DNA of 64,000 nucleotides from Micromonospora gifhornensis (lineage in GTDB: Bacteria; Actinomycetota; Actinomycetes; Mycobacteriales; Micromonosporaceae): contig NZ_BOPA01000017.1 of NCBI RefSeq assembly GCF_016863515.1, forward strand, positions 124,001-188,000. The letters run 5' to 3'. A program made the translations under genes and the position numbers. The notes under the pieces were generated by a model. That model was not told the DNA's origin. It was given only the letters and a program-made list of their open reading frames with translations, and did no database searches. This document shows, piece after piece, positions 23,972 through 32,671 of the stretch. The stretch's first letter is position 1, and every line of letters begins with the position of its first letter.

Positions 23972-25585
23972 GTGCTGGACACCCTCGATGCCGCCGCCGT
24001 GCGCCGCTGGTGCGCCAGCGGGCTGGCCGCGTTGCAGCGGCACCAGGGGGAGATCGACGATCTCAACGTCTATCCGGTGCCCGACGGCGACACCGGCACC
24101 AACCTGGTGCTGACGCTCACCTCGGCGCAGCAGGCGCTGGCGATGGACCTCGACACCGTCGCCGACGGCGCCGCGACCCCGCACGGGCACGCGCTGCGGC
24201 TGATGGCCCGGGGGGCGTTGCTCGGCGCCCGGGGCAACTCCGGCGTCATCCTGTCGCAGATCCTGCGCGGCTTCGCCGACGCGCTGGCCACCACCCCGAC
24301 GGTCGGGGGTCCGGAGTTGGCCACCGCGCTGCGTGCCGCGACCAGCGCGGCCTATGCGGCGGTGGCCCGCCCGGTGGAGGGCACCGTGCTGACCGTCGTC
24401 GCCGCCGCCGCCGGCGCGGCCGAGCAGGCCGACAGCGAGCAGTTGCCGGTCGTCGCCCGGGAGGCGGCCGGAGCCGCGGCGCAGGCGCTGGCCCGTACCC
24501 CCGAGCAGTTGCCGGCGCTGGCCCGCGCCGGCGTGGTCGACGCCGGTGGGCGGGGGCTGTGCCTGCTGCTGGACGCCCTGGTCGAGGTGATCACCGGGGA
24601 GAGCCCGGAGCGACCCGGGCTGCCGGCACCCACCGCCGCTCGCAGCGTGCCGCCGCCGGCCACCGCCGCCCGGGAGACCGGTTCCCCGGAGTACGCCTAC
24701 GAGGTGCAGTTCCTGCTCGACGCCGAGCCCGAGGCGGTGGCCCGGCTGCGCGACACGCTTGACGCCCTCGGTGACTCCCTGGTGGTGGTCGGCGACGAGG
24801 ACACCTGGCAGGTCCACGTGCACGTCAACGACGTCGGGGCGGCGATCGAGGCGGGTGTGGTGGCCGGCCGCCCGTACCAGATCTCGGTGACCCGCTTCGC
24901 CGACCAGCGCCCACCCGCCCCCGCACCGGTGTCCGACGGCCGGGCCGCCGTGGTGGTCGCCGCCGGTGCCGGGATCGCCGAGCTGTTCGCCGGGGAAGGC
25001 GCGGTCGTGGTGCCCGGCAACCCCTCCACGGGGGAACTGCTGGAGGCGGTGCTCGGCACCGGGGCGGCCCAGGTGGTGGTGCTGCCCAACGACCCGGACG
25101 CGCAGGCGGTGGCGAACCAGGTCGCCGAGGAGGCGCACCGGGCGGGCGTCAAGGTCAGCGTGGTGCCCACCCGGTCACCGGTGCAGGCGTTGGCCGCCCT
25201 CGCCGTACGCGATCCACGCCGCCACTTCGAGGACGACGTGATCGCGATGGCCGAGGCCGCCGGGGCCTGCCGGTACGCCGAGGTGTGCCACGCCGGGCGC
25301 GATGCGCTCACGGTCGCCGGCCCCTGCCGCACCGGCGACGTGCTCGCCCTGGTCGAGGGGGAGGTGCACCTGATCGGCACCGACCTGATCGACACCTGCG
25401 TCGCCCTGGTCGACGGCATGCTCGGTGGCGGCGGTGAAATGGTCACCCTGCTCGTCGGCGCGGACGCGCCGGACGGGCTGACCGACGCGGTGTGCACGCA
25501 CATCACCCGACGGTGGCCGTTCGTCGAGGTGCAGACGTATCCGGGCGGGCAGCCACGCTATCCGTTGCTGGTGGGTGTCGAATGA
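23972..25585 (+). CDS. DAK2/DegV-type kinase (YloV/FakA family)
   Basis: 537 residues. An N-terminal DhaL (DAK2) domain has NVYPVPDGDTGTNLVLTL (about 32-49) and ARGNSGVILSQILRGFA, both ATP/Mg-binding motifs. A middle domain and a C-terminal DegV-like region (from about 330, AAVVVAAGAGIAELFAG, then NPSTGELLEAV) complete the FakA plan. FakA phosphorylates fatty acids bound to FakB partners; no FakB gene is in view. The ATGA overlap with recG couples the two genes, an arrangement conserved in many Gram-positives with unclear meaning. Confidence 0.9.
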   Translation: MLDTLDAAAVRRWCASGLAALQRHQGEIDDLNVYPVPDGDTGTNLVLTLTSAQQALAMDLDTVADGAATPHGHALRLMARGALLGARGNSGVILSQILRGFADALATTPTVGGPELATALRAATSAAYAAVARPVEGTVLTVVAAAAGAAEQADSEQLPVVAREAAGAAAQALARTPEQLPALARAGVVDAGGRGLCLLLDALVEVITGESPERPGLPAPTAARSVPPPATAARETGSPEYAYEVQFLLDAEPEAVARLRDTLDALGDSLVVVGDEDTWQVHVHVNDVGAAIEAGVVAGRPYQISVTRFADQRPPAPAPVSDGRAAVVVAAGAGIAELFAGEGAVVVPGNPSTGELLEAVLGTGAAQVVVLPNDPDAQAVANQVAEEAHRAGVKVSVVPTRSPVQALAALAVRDPRRHFEDDVIAMAEAAGACRYAEVCHAGRDALTVAGPCRTGDVLALVEGEVHLIGTDLIDTCVALVDGMLGGGGEMVTLLVGADAPDGLTDAVCTHITRRWPFVEVQTYPGGQPRYPLLVGVE

Positions 25586-27786
25586 CCGCAGAGGCGTCGA
25601 CCATGGACACACCGCTGAAGAAGCTGGTCGGCGAGAAGACCGCGAAGGCCCTCGCCGGCCACCTCGACCTGCACACCGCCGGTGACCTGATCTACCACTT
25701 CCCGCGCCGCTACGACGAGCGTGGCGAACACACCGACATCAAGGCGCTCGACGTCGGCGAGCAGGTCACAGTGCTGGCCCAGGTGCAGCGCACCGCCGTA
25801 CGCCCGATGCGGCAGCGCCGGGGCAACCTGCTGGAGGTCACCGTCGGTGACGGCTCCGGCGGCACCCTCACCCTCACCTTCTTCGGCAACCAGGCGTGGC
25901 GCGAACGGGAACTGCGGCCCGGCCGGTGGGGACTGTTCGCCGGCAAGGTCACCGACTTCCGGGGCAAACGGCAGCTCAACGGGCCGGAGTACGTCCTGCT
26001 CGGCGACCAGACCGACGGCGAGGCGGCGGCCACCGAACAGATCGAGGAGTTCGCCGGGGCACTCATCCCGGTCTACCCGGCTGCCGCGGCCGTACCGACC
26101 TGGGTGATCGCCCGCTGCGTCCGGGTGGTGCTGGACACCGTGGCACCGCCGGAGGATCCGCTGCCCGCGGGCGTACGGGCCAGCCGGAACCTGGTCGGGC
26201 TGGGCGGCGCGCTGCGGGAGATCCACCGGCCGTCCAGCCGCGAGGAGCTGTACCGGGCCCGTCGGCGGTTGAAGTGGGACGAGGCGTTCGCCGTGCAGCT
26301 GACCCTGGTCCGGCGTAAGCATCAGGCCGCCGCCTCACCCGCACGGGCCCGGCCGGCGCGTCCGGGTGGCCTGCTCGACGCCTTCGACGCCCGGCTGCCG
26401 TACGAGCTGACCGGTGGGCAGCGCGACGTGGGGGCGGAGATCGCCGCCGACCTGGCCCGCGAGCATCCGATGCACCGGCTGTTGCAGGGCGAGGTCGGCT
26501 CCGGCAAGACCGTGGTGGCGCTGCGCGCCATGCTCCAGGTGGTCGACGCGGGCGGGCAGGCCGCGCTGCTCGCCCCGACGGAGGTGCTCGCCGCCCAGCA
26601 CTACCGGGGCATGCTCGACCTGCTCGGCCCGCTCGCCCAGGCCGGTGAGCTGGGCGCCGCCGAGCACGCCACCCGGGTCGAGCTGGTCACCGGCTCACTC
26701 GGCGCGGCGGCCCGACGGCGCGCGCTGGCCGAGGTCGCCAGCGGTGCCGCCGGCATCGTGCTGGGCACCCACGCCCTGCTGTACGAGGGCGTCGACTTCG
26801 CCGACCTCGGTCTGGTGGTGGTCGACGAGCAGCACCGGTTCGGGGTGGAGCAGCGCGACGCGTTGCGGGCCAAGGCGGAAAAGCCCCCGCACGTGCTGGT
26901 CATGACCGCCACGCCGATCCCTCGGACGGTCGCCATGACGGTCTACGGCGACCTGGAGATCTCCACCCTCTCCCAGCTGCCCCGGGGTCGGTCACCGATC
27001 GCCTCGCACGTGGTGCCGGCCGCCGAGAAACCGGCCTTCCTGGACCGGGCCTGGCGTCGGTTGCGCGAGGAGGTCGCCAACGGCCATCAGGCGTACGTGG
27101 TCTGCCCGCGCATCGGTGACTCCACGGCCGGTGCCGAGGAGGAAGCACCGGCGGTGGACGACACCGGTCGACGCCCGCCCCTGGCGGTGACCGAGGTCGC
27201 GCCGTTGCTGGCCGAAGGACCCCTGCACGGGCTGCGCATCGGCGTGCTGCACGGCCGGCTGCCCGCCGACGAGAAGGACGCGGTGATGCGTTCCTTCGCC
27301 GGCGGTGAGCTGGACGTGCTGGTGGCCACCACGGTGGTCGAGGTCGGTGTGGACGTACCCAACGCGACGATGATGGTGGTGCTGGACGCCGACCGGTTCG
27401 GCGTCTCCCAGCTGCACCAGCTGCGCGGTCGGGTGGGCCGGGGCAGTGCCCCCGGGCTCTGCCTGCTGGTCACCGAGGCGACCGAGGGCACCAGCGCCCG
27501 GGAGCGGTTGGACGCCGTCGCCTCCACCACTGACGGCTTCAAGCTCGCCGAGCTGGATCTGGAGCAGCGGCGCGAAGGCGACGTGCTGGGTGCCGCCCAG
27601 TCCGGGCGGCGCTCCCACCTGCGGCTGTTGTCGTTGCTGCGGGACGCCGATCTGATCCGCGACGCGCGGGCGGAGGCGATCACGCTTGTCGAGGAGGACC
27701 CGGAGCTGACCCGCCAGCCGGCGCTGGCCGCCTCGGTGGCGGCCCTGGTCGACGCCGACCGCGCCGAGTACCTCGAAAAGGGCTGA
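25582..27786 (+). CDS. recG: ATP-dependent DNA helicase RecG
   Basis: 734 residues. The N-terminal wedge (OB) domain has YHFPRRYDERGEHTDI and GTLTLTFFGNQAW. Helicase motifs follow: LLQGEVGSGKTVVALRAML (Walker A, about 302), LLAPTEVLAAQHY, VVVDEQHRFGVEQRDAL (DEQH box), MTATPIPRTVAMTVYGDLE, and VATTVVEVGVDVPNATMMVV. The TRG motif region is LHQLRGRVGRG. It remodels stalled forks and branched DNA. It starts at 25582 inside the stop codon of the DAK2 gene. Confidence 0.97.
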   Translation: MTAEASTMDTPLKKLVGEKTAKALAGHLDLHTAGDLIYHFPRRYDERGEHTDIKALDVGEQVTVLAQVQRTAVRPMRQRRGNLLEVTVGDGSGGTLTLTFFGNQAWRERELRPGRWGLFAGKVTDFRGKRQLNGPEYVLLGDQTDGEAAATEQIEEFAGALIPVYPAAAAVPTWVIARCVRVVLDTVAPPEDPLPAGVRASRNLVGLGGALREIHRPSSREELYRARRRLKWDEAFAVQLTLVRRKHQAAASPARARPARPGGLLDAFDARLPYELTGGQRDVGAEIAADLAREHPMHRLLQGEVGSGKTVVALRAMLQVVDAGGQAALLAPTEVLAAQHYRGMLDLLGPLAQAGELGAAEHATRVELVTGSLGAAARRRALAEVASGAAGIVLGTHALLYEGVDFADLGLVVVDEQHRFGVEQRDALRAKAEKPPHVLVMTATPIPRTVAMTVYGDLEISTLSQLPRGRSPIASHVVPAAEKPAFLDRAWRRLREEVANGHQAYVVCPRIGDSTAGAEEEAPAVDDTGRRPPLAVTEVAPLLAEGPLHGLRIGVLHGRLPADEKDAVMRSFAGGELDVLVATTVVEVGVDVPNATMMVVLDADRFGVSQLHQLRGRVGRGSAPGLCLLVTEATEGTSARERLDAVASTTDGFKLAELDLEQRREGDVLGAAQSGRRSHLRLLSLLRDADLIRDARAEAITLVEEDPELTRQPALAASVAALVDADRAEYLEKG

Positions 27787-27865
27787 CCCACCCGTCTCCC
27801 GCTTGGGCGTTGTGTGATCGCACTCGATCCCGGATCGAGCGACTGCCGTCATGGGGCGGGAACGC

Positions 27866-27900
27866 CGAAGGCGCGTCGACCACCGGTCGACGCGCCTTCG
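27866..27900. terminator. Bidirectional terminator after recG
   Basis: A 16-bp perfect stem (CGAAGGCGCGTCGACC and its complement) with an ACC loop lies between convergent recG and the LPXTG gene. Confidence 0.82.
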
Positions 27901-27953
27901 GGTCAGGTGTTGCGGGGTGTCCTCAGTGCGGCGAGGGCACCCTCAGGGGCGGC

Positions 27954-29486
27954 TCAGGCGGTGAAGTGGATCCGCCGCCGCCGGGCCATGACGAACAGCA
28001 CCGCGCCCACCGCCAGCAGGACGATCGCGCCTGCGGCGATGCCACCGGCCGCGACACCGGTCACCGGCAGGCCGGGCGGCTCCTCGCCACCTCCGCCACC
28101 CCCGCAGCCCTCGGGCGCGTAGACGACCTCCAGCTCCAGCTCCAGCTCCGGCAGGGAGACCAGCGCGGCCTCGTCGTCGCCGGCCGGGAAGGTGACGGAC
28201 TCCGACGAGCCCGGCTTGACCGTACGGCTCTCGGTCTTGTCGCCGTAGGTGAAGTCCACCTTGACCGGCTGGGCGCCCTCAGGGTTCGACGCGGTCAGCG
28301 CGAAGGTCTCACAGGTGGCGTCGGCGGTGATCGTCGGCAGCGGGCAGTCCTCCGGGCGCTCCCACTTGTAGCTGCCGTTGTCGATCACCTCGCCGTCGAC
28401 CAGCACCTCGATCGCGCCGGCGTGCTCGGCCGGCACCACGGTCTCGTTGTTCGCCTTGCCCGGCTCGACGGTGACCTTCTCGGAGAAGCCGTTCTCGCCC
28501 CGGACCTCGAACTCGACCGGGTACTTGGAGATCGAGCCGTCGTTGCTCAGGGAGACGGTGACGGTGCCGTCGCAGGCGGAGGCGAAGGTGGCCGCCGGAG
28601 TGGTGCAGTTCTTGTCACCGCCGTTGTACCAGCCCTGCGGGCCGGTCGAGCGGTTGCCGGGAGCACCCCGGTCGCCGAGCTTCTTGGAGCCGTAGCGGGG
28701 GCCGTTCTCCACAAGCGGGTCGATGACCTCGTCGACCCCACCCCAGATCAGGTCGACCTGGGTGTGGCAGTCCGGAACGTCGACCTTCAGCTCGATCTCG
28801 GTCTGGGTGCCGCCGAGGAAATCGCTGTCCGGCGTGCCGTAGACGTACTGCGGGGTGGCGAACTGCGGGCGCGGCGCGAAGTACGACACCAGGGTGAAGT
28901 ACTGCTTCTCCTCGCCGCACAGCGGCAGGTCACCGGCCAGCTTCACCGTCGCGGTGCCCTTCGGGCCGTCGAAGGTGTGGCTGTACTTGGCGTCGCCGGC
29001 GTCGACGCACTTCGGTGCCGGCGCACACGCGCCGTCGGCGCCGAGCTCGATCGTCTTGTGGTCCTTCGACGTCGGAGGCTTCTTGCGCTGCGAGTCGCCC
29101 TTCTGGAACCAGGCGGCCTCCACAGTCAGCGTGGCGCGCTGGGTGTCGCCGGGGACCCGCTGAACCCCCTGGACCTGGCCGGCCTTCGGAATCGGCGTGC
29201 CCTTGAGCTCGGCGGTGCCGTCGGTACCCTCAGCTACGAGCAGGACCGGGGTCGCCGGATCGGCCGTGACACTGGTGATGGTGGCGGTCTTGTGGCGCTC
29301 GCTGTTGACCACGGTCCACGTGATCACCCGCTCGCCGGTGAGTCGGTCACAGTCGACGGTGCCGGTGATCGTGGTGTGGTGGGCGCTGGCCGGAGTGGCC
29401 GCCACCACCGCTGCACCGGTCGAGCCGATGATGGCGGCTGCCAGGACAGCCAGCGGTCGCCGTAGCGACAGCTTGGGTCGGAACAC
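27954..29486 (-). CDS. LPXTG-type cell-wall-anchored surface protein
   Basis: 510 residues. A signal peptide (about 1-35, ending ATPASA) is followed by beta-sandwich segments. The mature part has Cys residues in repeated settings and one stretch similar to cell-surface CARDB modules. The C-terminus carries LPVTG at 473-477, a hydrophobic helix, and the basic tail ARRRR, which together form a sortase sorting signal. A Gly-rich spacer precedes it. The GTG start has GGGAG 5 nt upstream. No sortase gene lies nearby, so a housekeeping sortase is presumed. Function is unknown; adhesion or matrix roles are only guesses. Confidence 0.87.
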   Translation of the reverse strand: MFRPKLSLRRPLAVLAAAIIGSTGAAVVAATPASAHHTTITGTVDCDRLTGERVITWTVVNSERHKTATITSVTADPATPVLLVAEGTDGTAELKGTPIPKAGQVQGVQRVPGDTQRATLTVEAAWFQKGDSQRKKPPTSKDHKTIELGADGACAPAPKCVDAGDAKYSHTFDGPKGTATVKLAGDLPLCGEEKQYFTLVSYFAPRPQFATPQYVYGTPDSDFLGGTQTEIELKVDVPDCHTQVDLIWGGVDEVIDPLVENGPRYGSKKLGDRGAPGNRSTGPQGWYNGGDKNCTTPAATFASACDGTVTVSLSNDGSISKYPVEFEVRGENGFSEKVTVEPGKANNETVVPAEHAGAIEVLVDGEVIDNGSYKWERPEDCPLPTITADATCETFALTASNPEGAQPVKVDFTYGDKTESRTVKPGSSESVTFPAGDDEAALVSLPELELELEVVYAPEGCGGGGGGEEPPGLPVTGVAAGGIAAGAIVLLAVGAVLFVMARRRRIHFTA

Positions 29487-29806
29487 GCGTACTCCCGGGG
29501 TGAAGAAGCGTCAGGGGCGGCGCGGGAGGAACGGACGGCGTCGGCGGAGCTGTGCCGCGCCGGAGAGGGTGCCTCCCGTGCGGTGATCCGGCATCGATGA
29601 GCCGGTTATCGGGCAGACCCTAGCGAGATCGTCGATATCGAGACAGCCCTCAGCGATCACTAAGGATGATGTGATGAACATGAAATGCTTGATCTACGTA
29701 GAGTGATTTGCCGGGGGCGGTCTGCATCGCGTGCGATCGATCTGACCGACTTCGGGCGGTGTGGTCCGTTGCGGGGGTCACCCGGGGGTCGCGTAGCGTC
29801 GGCGCC
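29487..29806. other. Divergent intergenic region, LPXTG gene / rsmD leader
   Basis: 320 bp without a convincing gene. It includes an AT-rich island (about 29640-29710) that is unusual for this genome. A TAGGGT box on the minus strand near 29617 and a TAGCGT box on the plus strand at 29794-29799 are possible -10 elements. The latter lies 7 nt before the ATG of the leader ORF. Confidence 0.4.
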
Positions 29807-29881
29807 ATGAGCAGAAGCAGGCTCGACGGCGTGCGCGGGTGTGGGGGCGGCCCCCGAGGCATGGTCGGGAGGCGGCGATGA
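29807..29881 (+). CDS. 24-codon leader ORF coupled to rsmD
   Basis: The ATG at 29807 is 7 nt downstream of TAGCGT, the leaderless-promoter spacing. The frame reads MSRSRLDGVRGCGGGPRGMV and ends with TGA overlapping the rsmD ATG (ATGA). It contains the rare codons AGA and AGG in its first five codons. The GGGAGG of rsmD lies inside its 3' part. It may be a regulatory leader peptide, or merely the 5' end of the transcript; coding is unproven. Confidence 0.4.
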   Translation: MSRSRLDGVRGCGGGPRGMVGRRR

Positions 29882-30444
29882 CCCGGATCGTGGCCGGCAG
29901 CCTCGGTGGTCGACGCATCGCCGTACCGCCGGGTTCCGGCACCCGACCCACCGCCGATCGCGTACGCGAGGCGCTCTTCAGTTCGGTGCAGGCGGAGTTC
30001 GACCTGGTCGGGGCGCGCTTCGCCGACCTGTACGCGGGCTCGGGCGCGGTCGGCCTCGAAGCGTTGTCCCGGGGGGCCGGGCATGTGCTGCTTGTCGAAT
30101 CCGACGCCCGGGCGGCCCGGGTGATCCGGGAGAACATGGCCATCCTGCGGGCGGCACCCGCCGCTCGGCTGGTCACCGGGAAGGTCAGCACCGTGCTGGC
30201 GGCCGGCCCGGACGGCGGCGAACCGTACGACGTCGTCTTCGCCGACCCGCCGTACTCGCTGTCGGACGACGGGGTGCGTGCCATGCTCACCGCATTGGTC
30301 GACGGTGGCTGGTTGGCCCCGGACGCGATGGTGGTGGTGGAGCGCTCCACCCGCAGCGGGCCGGTCGACTGGGTGGAGGGGATCACTGGCCAGCGCAGTC
30401 GTCGGTACGGCGAGACCACGCTTTGGTACGGTCGCCGATCATGA
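29878..30444 (+). CDS. rsmD: 16S rRNA (guanine(966)-N2)-methyltransferase RsmD
   Basis: 188 residues. The family opening MTRIVAGSLGGRRIAVPPG is followed by TRPTADRVREALFSSVQ. The SAM-binding motif is FADLYAGSGAVGLEALSRGA and the catalytic tetrapeptide is VVFADPPYSLSD (DPPY, about residue 124). It methylates G966 of 16S rRNA in the small subunit. The start at 29878 has GGGAGG 5 nt upstream. It overlaps coaD by 4 nt. rsmD-coaD is a widespread pair. Confidence 0.96.
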   Translation: MTRIVAGSLGGRRIAVPPGSGTRPTADRVREALFSSVQAEFDLVGARFADLYAGSGAVGLEALSRGAGHVLLVESDARAARVIRENMAILRAAPAARLVTGKVSTVLAAGPDGGEPYDVVFADPPYSLSDDGVRAMLTALVDGGWLAPDAMVVVERSTRSGPVDWVEGITGQRSRRYGETTLWYGRRS

Positions 30445-30929
30445 GACGTGCGGTGTGCCCCGGCTCGTTCGATCCGGTCACCAACGGTCACCTCGACATC
30501 GTCGGCCGGGCCAGCCGGCTGTTCGACGAGGTGATCGTCGGCGTACTGATCAACCAGTCGAAGACCGGACTGTTCACCGTCGAGGAGCGGATAGCCATGC
30601 TCCGCGAGGTGACCGCCTCCTACGACAACGTCCGGGTGGAGTCCTTCCGCGGGCTGTTGGTGGACTTCTGCCGAGCCCAGCAGGCAAGTGTGCTGATCAA
30701 GGGAATCCGAGCGGTAAGCGACTTCGACTACGAGTTGCAGATGGCGCAGATGAACATCGGCCTGGCCGGCGTCGAGACCCTGTTCATGCCCACCAACCCG
30801 CTCTACTCCTTCCTCTCCTCAAGCCTCGTCAAGGACGTGGCCAAATGGGGCGGCGACGTAACCCCCCACGTCCCCGACATAGTCCGCGAAGCCCTGAAAA
30901 CCCGCCTGACCCCCCCACCCCCGGCCTGA
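30441..30929 (+). CDS. coaD: Phosphopantetheine adenylyltransferase CoaD
   Basis: 162 residues. It transfers AMP to 4'-phosphopantetheine in coenzyme A synthesis. The nucleotidyltransferase motif is CPGSFDPVTNGHLDIV near the N-terminus (TxGH form TNGH). LIKGIRAVSDFDYELQMAQMN and the C-terminal LYSFLSSSLVKDVAKWGGDV complete the family pattern. Start ATG at 30441 lies in the stop region of rsmD (ATGA). A palindromic repeat follows 40 nt past the end. Confidence 0.97.
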   Translation: MRRAVCPGSFDPVTNGHLDIVGRASRLFDEVIVGVLINQSKTGLFTVEERIAMLREVTASYDNVRVESFRGLLVDFCRAQQASVLIKGIRAVSDFDYELQMAQMNIGLAGVETLFMPTNPLYSFLSSSLVKDVAKWGGDVTPHVPDIVREALKTRLTPPPPA

Positions 30930-30969
30930 CCTCCCCTTCCTCCCTCACCCTCACCCACCCTCTCCCCGT

Positions 30970-31038
30970 CGATCTTGCACTTCTGGTCGGGGATATGCCC
31001 CGTGTGCGGCTTTTGGGGGGACGGAAAGTGCAAGATCG
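30970..31038. repeat. Dispersed palindromic repeat, family B, copy 1
   Basis: CGATCTTGCACTT (30970-30982) and its complement (31026-31038) flank a ~43-nt loop. C-rich DNA lies on the left and G-rich DNA on the right. A related element is at 63018-63087. It sits just downstream of coaD, so it may also act as a terminator. Confidence 0.85.
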
Positions 31039-31176
31039 CGGGGGAGGAGGGGTGGGCGACTCGCCGGAGGGAGGGGGTGGCGGTTGGGTGGGGTGGGGGA
31101 CGACATCATTGGGTGAGGCGGGAGACTGGCTTCAGCCCGCATGATGTAGGTCGGTCTGACCAACGACAGGAGTGAG

Positions 31177-31680
31177 GTGCCGGTGGACCCGCTCGACCGC
31201 ATCGAGGAACTGATTGCCATGGTGGAGCAGGCGCGCTCCGTCCCGATGTCGCGCAACAACTGCATGGTCGATCGGGGCGAGATGATCGCTGCTCTCGACG
31301 AGCTGCGCGCCGAGCTGCCGGCAGATCTGCGCCGGGCTGCGGCACTTCTCGAAGAGCGCGACAAGATCATGGAGGCCGGCAAGCGGGAGGCCGACCGGAT
31401 CATCAGTGAGGGTGAGGCGGAGCACGCCCGCCTGGTCTCGGTGAACGAGATCACCGTCTCCGCCGAGCACGAGGGCGCCCGGATCATCGCCGAGGCCCGC
31501 GCCGAGGCGCAGCGCCTCCGCGAGGAGGTCGACGACTACGTCGACACCGCGCTGGCCAACTTCGAGCAGTTCCTCACCCGGGCGCTGGCCTCCATCGAGC
31601 GCGGGCGGGACAAGATGCACGCGCTACGGGAGATCGGCACCTTCGGTGGCGAGGAGACGGAGCGGCCGCTACCGTTCTGA
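31177..31680 (+). CDS. DivIVA-like coiled-coil protein (SepIVA type)
   Basis: 167 residues, predominantly helical. The N-terminus DPLDRIEELIAMVEQARSVPMSRNNCMVDR resembles the DivIVA/SepIVA start. Long heptad-like helices follow (about 45-150), with many Glu, Arg and Ala (READRIISEGEAEHARLVS). The mycobacterial orthologue SepIVA (Rv2927c) is a septation factor; this protein is shorter. In the same position, upstream of DUF177-rpmF-rnc, it is a conserved actinobacterial feature. Start is GTG at 31177 (AGGAG 4 nt upstream) or 31183 (10 nt). Confidence 0.85.
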   Translation: MPVDPLDRIEELIAMVEQARSVPMSRNNCMVDRGEMIAALDELRAELPADLRRAAALLEERDKIMEAGKREADRIISEGEAEHARLVSVNEITVSAEHEGARIIAEARAEAQRLREEVDDYVDTALANFEQFLTRALASIERGRDKMHALREIGTFGGEETERPLPF

Positions 31681-31916
31681 GCGGCGCGACCGCATCGGTG
31701 CCGCGACCCTCCCGCCACACCGACCAGAGCCGGTGACCGACGGAGAACCGGCAGCCGACCGGAGTCCGGCGGCCGTCCGGGAACCGGCGATCGTTCGGAG
31801 TTGGCCTGCCACCCGCATCCGCCCCGCCGCCAGCGGTGGGGCCGCCCCCGGTTCGACGTTCGAGTGCCTGTCCAGGTAACCTCGTTTGTCGGCCTCTCAC
31901 CGGCCGGAGTCTGACT

Positions 31917-32480
31917 ATGCCCAAACACACGCCTTCTTCACTCGACCCCAGGTCGCCGCTGGTCCTCGACACGAGGGAGCTGCCGCGCCGACCTGGTGCG
32001 TTGCGTACCGTCGAACGGGTGGTTCAGGCACCGTCGGACCTCGGCGTTGAGTTGATCGGCGTGCCGGAAGGCGCGGACCTCGAACTCGATCTGCGGATGG
32101 AGTCGGTGTCCGAGGGCGTGCTCGTGTCGGGGACCGTCAGCGGTCCGGTCCGGGGCGAGTGCGGTCGGTGCCTACGCGGGATCGACGACTCGGTGACGGT
32201 GACGATCCAGGAGCTGTACGCGTACGAGAACAGCACCACGGACGCCACCACCGAAGAGGACGAAGTTGGTCGATTGCAGGGTGACCTGATCGACCTGGAA
32301 CCGGCGCTGCGGGATGCGGTGGTGCTCGCACTGCCGACCAACCCGCTCTGCCGCCAGGACTGCCCGGGACTGTGCTCCGAGTGTGGGGTGCACTGGGACG
32401 ATCTGCCGGCGGACCACAGCCACCAGCAGGTCGACCCGCGTTGGGCGGGCCTGTCGCAACTGACCCGTACAGAGGAGTAA
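31917..32480 (+). CDS. DUF177 (YceD-family) protein
   Basis: 187 residues. The family hallmarks are VSGTVSGPVRGECGRCLRGI (paired Cys) and NPLCRQDCPGLCSECGVHWDD (four Cys, zinc-like). YceD homologues lie almost always directly upstream of rpmF, as here (5-nt gap), and in E. coli the gene is linked to 23S rRNA metabolism. A possible -10 box TAACCT is at 31877-31882. ATG 31917 is chosen because GGAG lies 7 nt upstream. Confidence 0.93.
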   Translation: MPKHTPSSLDPRSPLVLDTRELPRRPGALRTVERVVQAPSDLGVELIGVPEGADLELDLRMESVSEGVLVSGTVSGPVRGECGRCLRGIDDSVTVTIQELYAYENSTTDATTEEDEVGRLQGDLIDLEPALRDAVVLALPTNPLCRQDCPGLCSECGVHWDDLPADHSHQQVDPRWAGLSQLTRTEE

Positions 32481-32485
32481 GAACC

Positions 32486-32659
32486 GTGGCCGTCCCCAAG
32501 CGCAAGATGTCGCGCAGCAACACCCGGTCCCGCCGGGCGAACTGGAAGGCCGCGGCGGTCGCGACCGTGGCCTGCCCGCAGTGCAAGTCCCCCAAGCTGC
32601 CGCACGCTGCCTGCTCCGTCTGCGGCACCTACAACGGCCGCCAGGTCCTCGAGGTCTGA
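32486..32659 (+). CDS. rpmF: 50S ribosomal protein L32 (zinc-ribbon form)
   Basis: 57 residues beginning VAVPKRKMSRSNTRSRRANWK, the L32 signature. The C-terminal half has CPQCKSPKLPHAACSVCGTYNGRQVL with two CxxC pairs for zinc. GTG start with AGAGGAG 8 nt upstream. It is cotranscribed with the DUF177 gene and followed at once by plsX, the usual rpmF-plsX arrangement. Confidence 0.97.
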   Translation: MAVPKRKMSRSNTRSRRANWKAAAVATVACPQCKSPKLPHAACSVCGTYNGRQVLEV

Positions 32660-32671
32660 CCCGGACGCCGC

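Noticed and set aside
31646..31916. A plus-strand ORF between the DivIVA-like gene and DUF177
   Set aside because: The 77-codon frame has no ribosome site or family match and lies in a GC-repetitive spacer with promoter-like sequence at its end.
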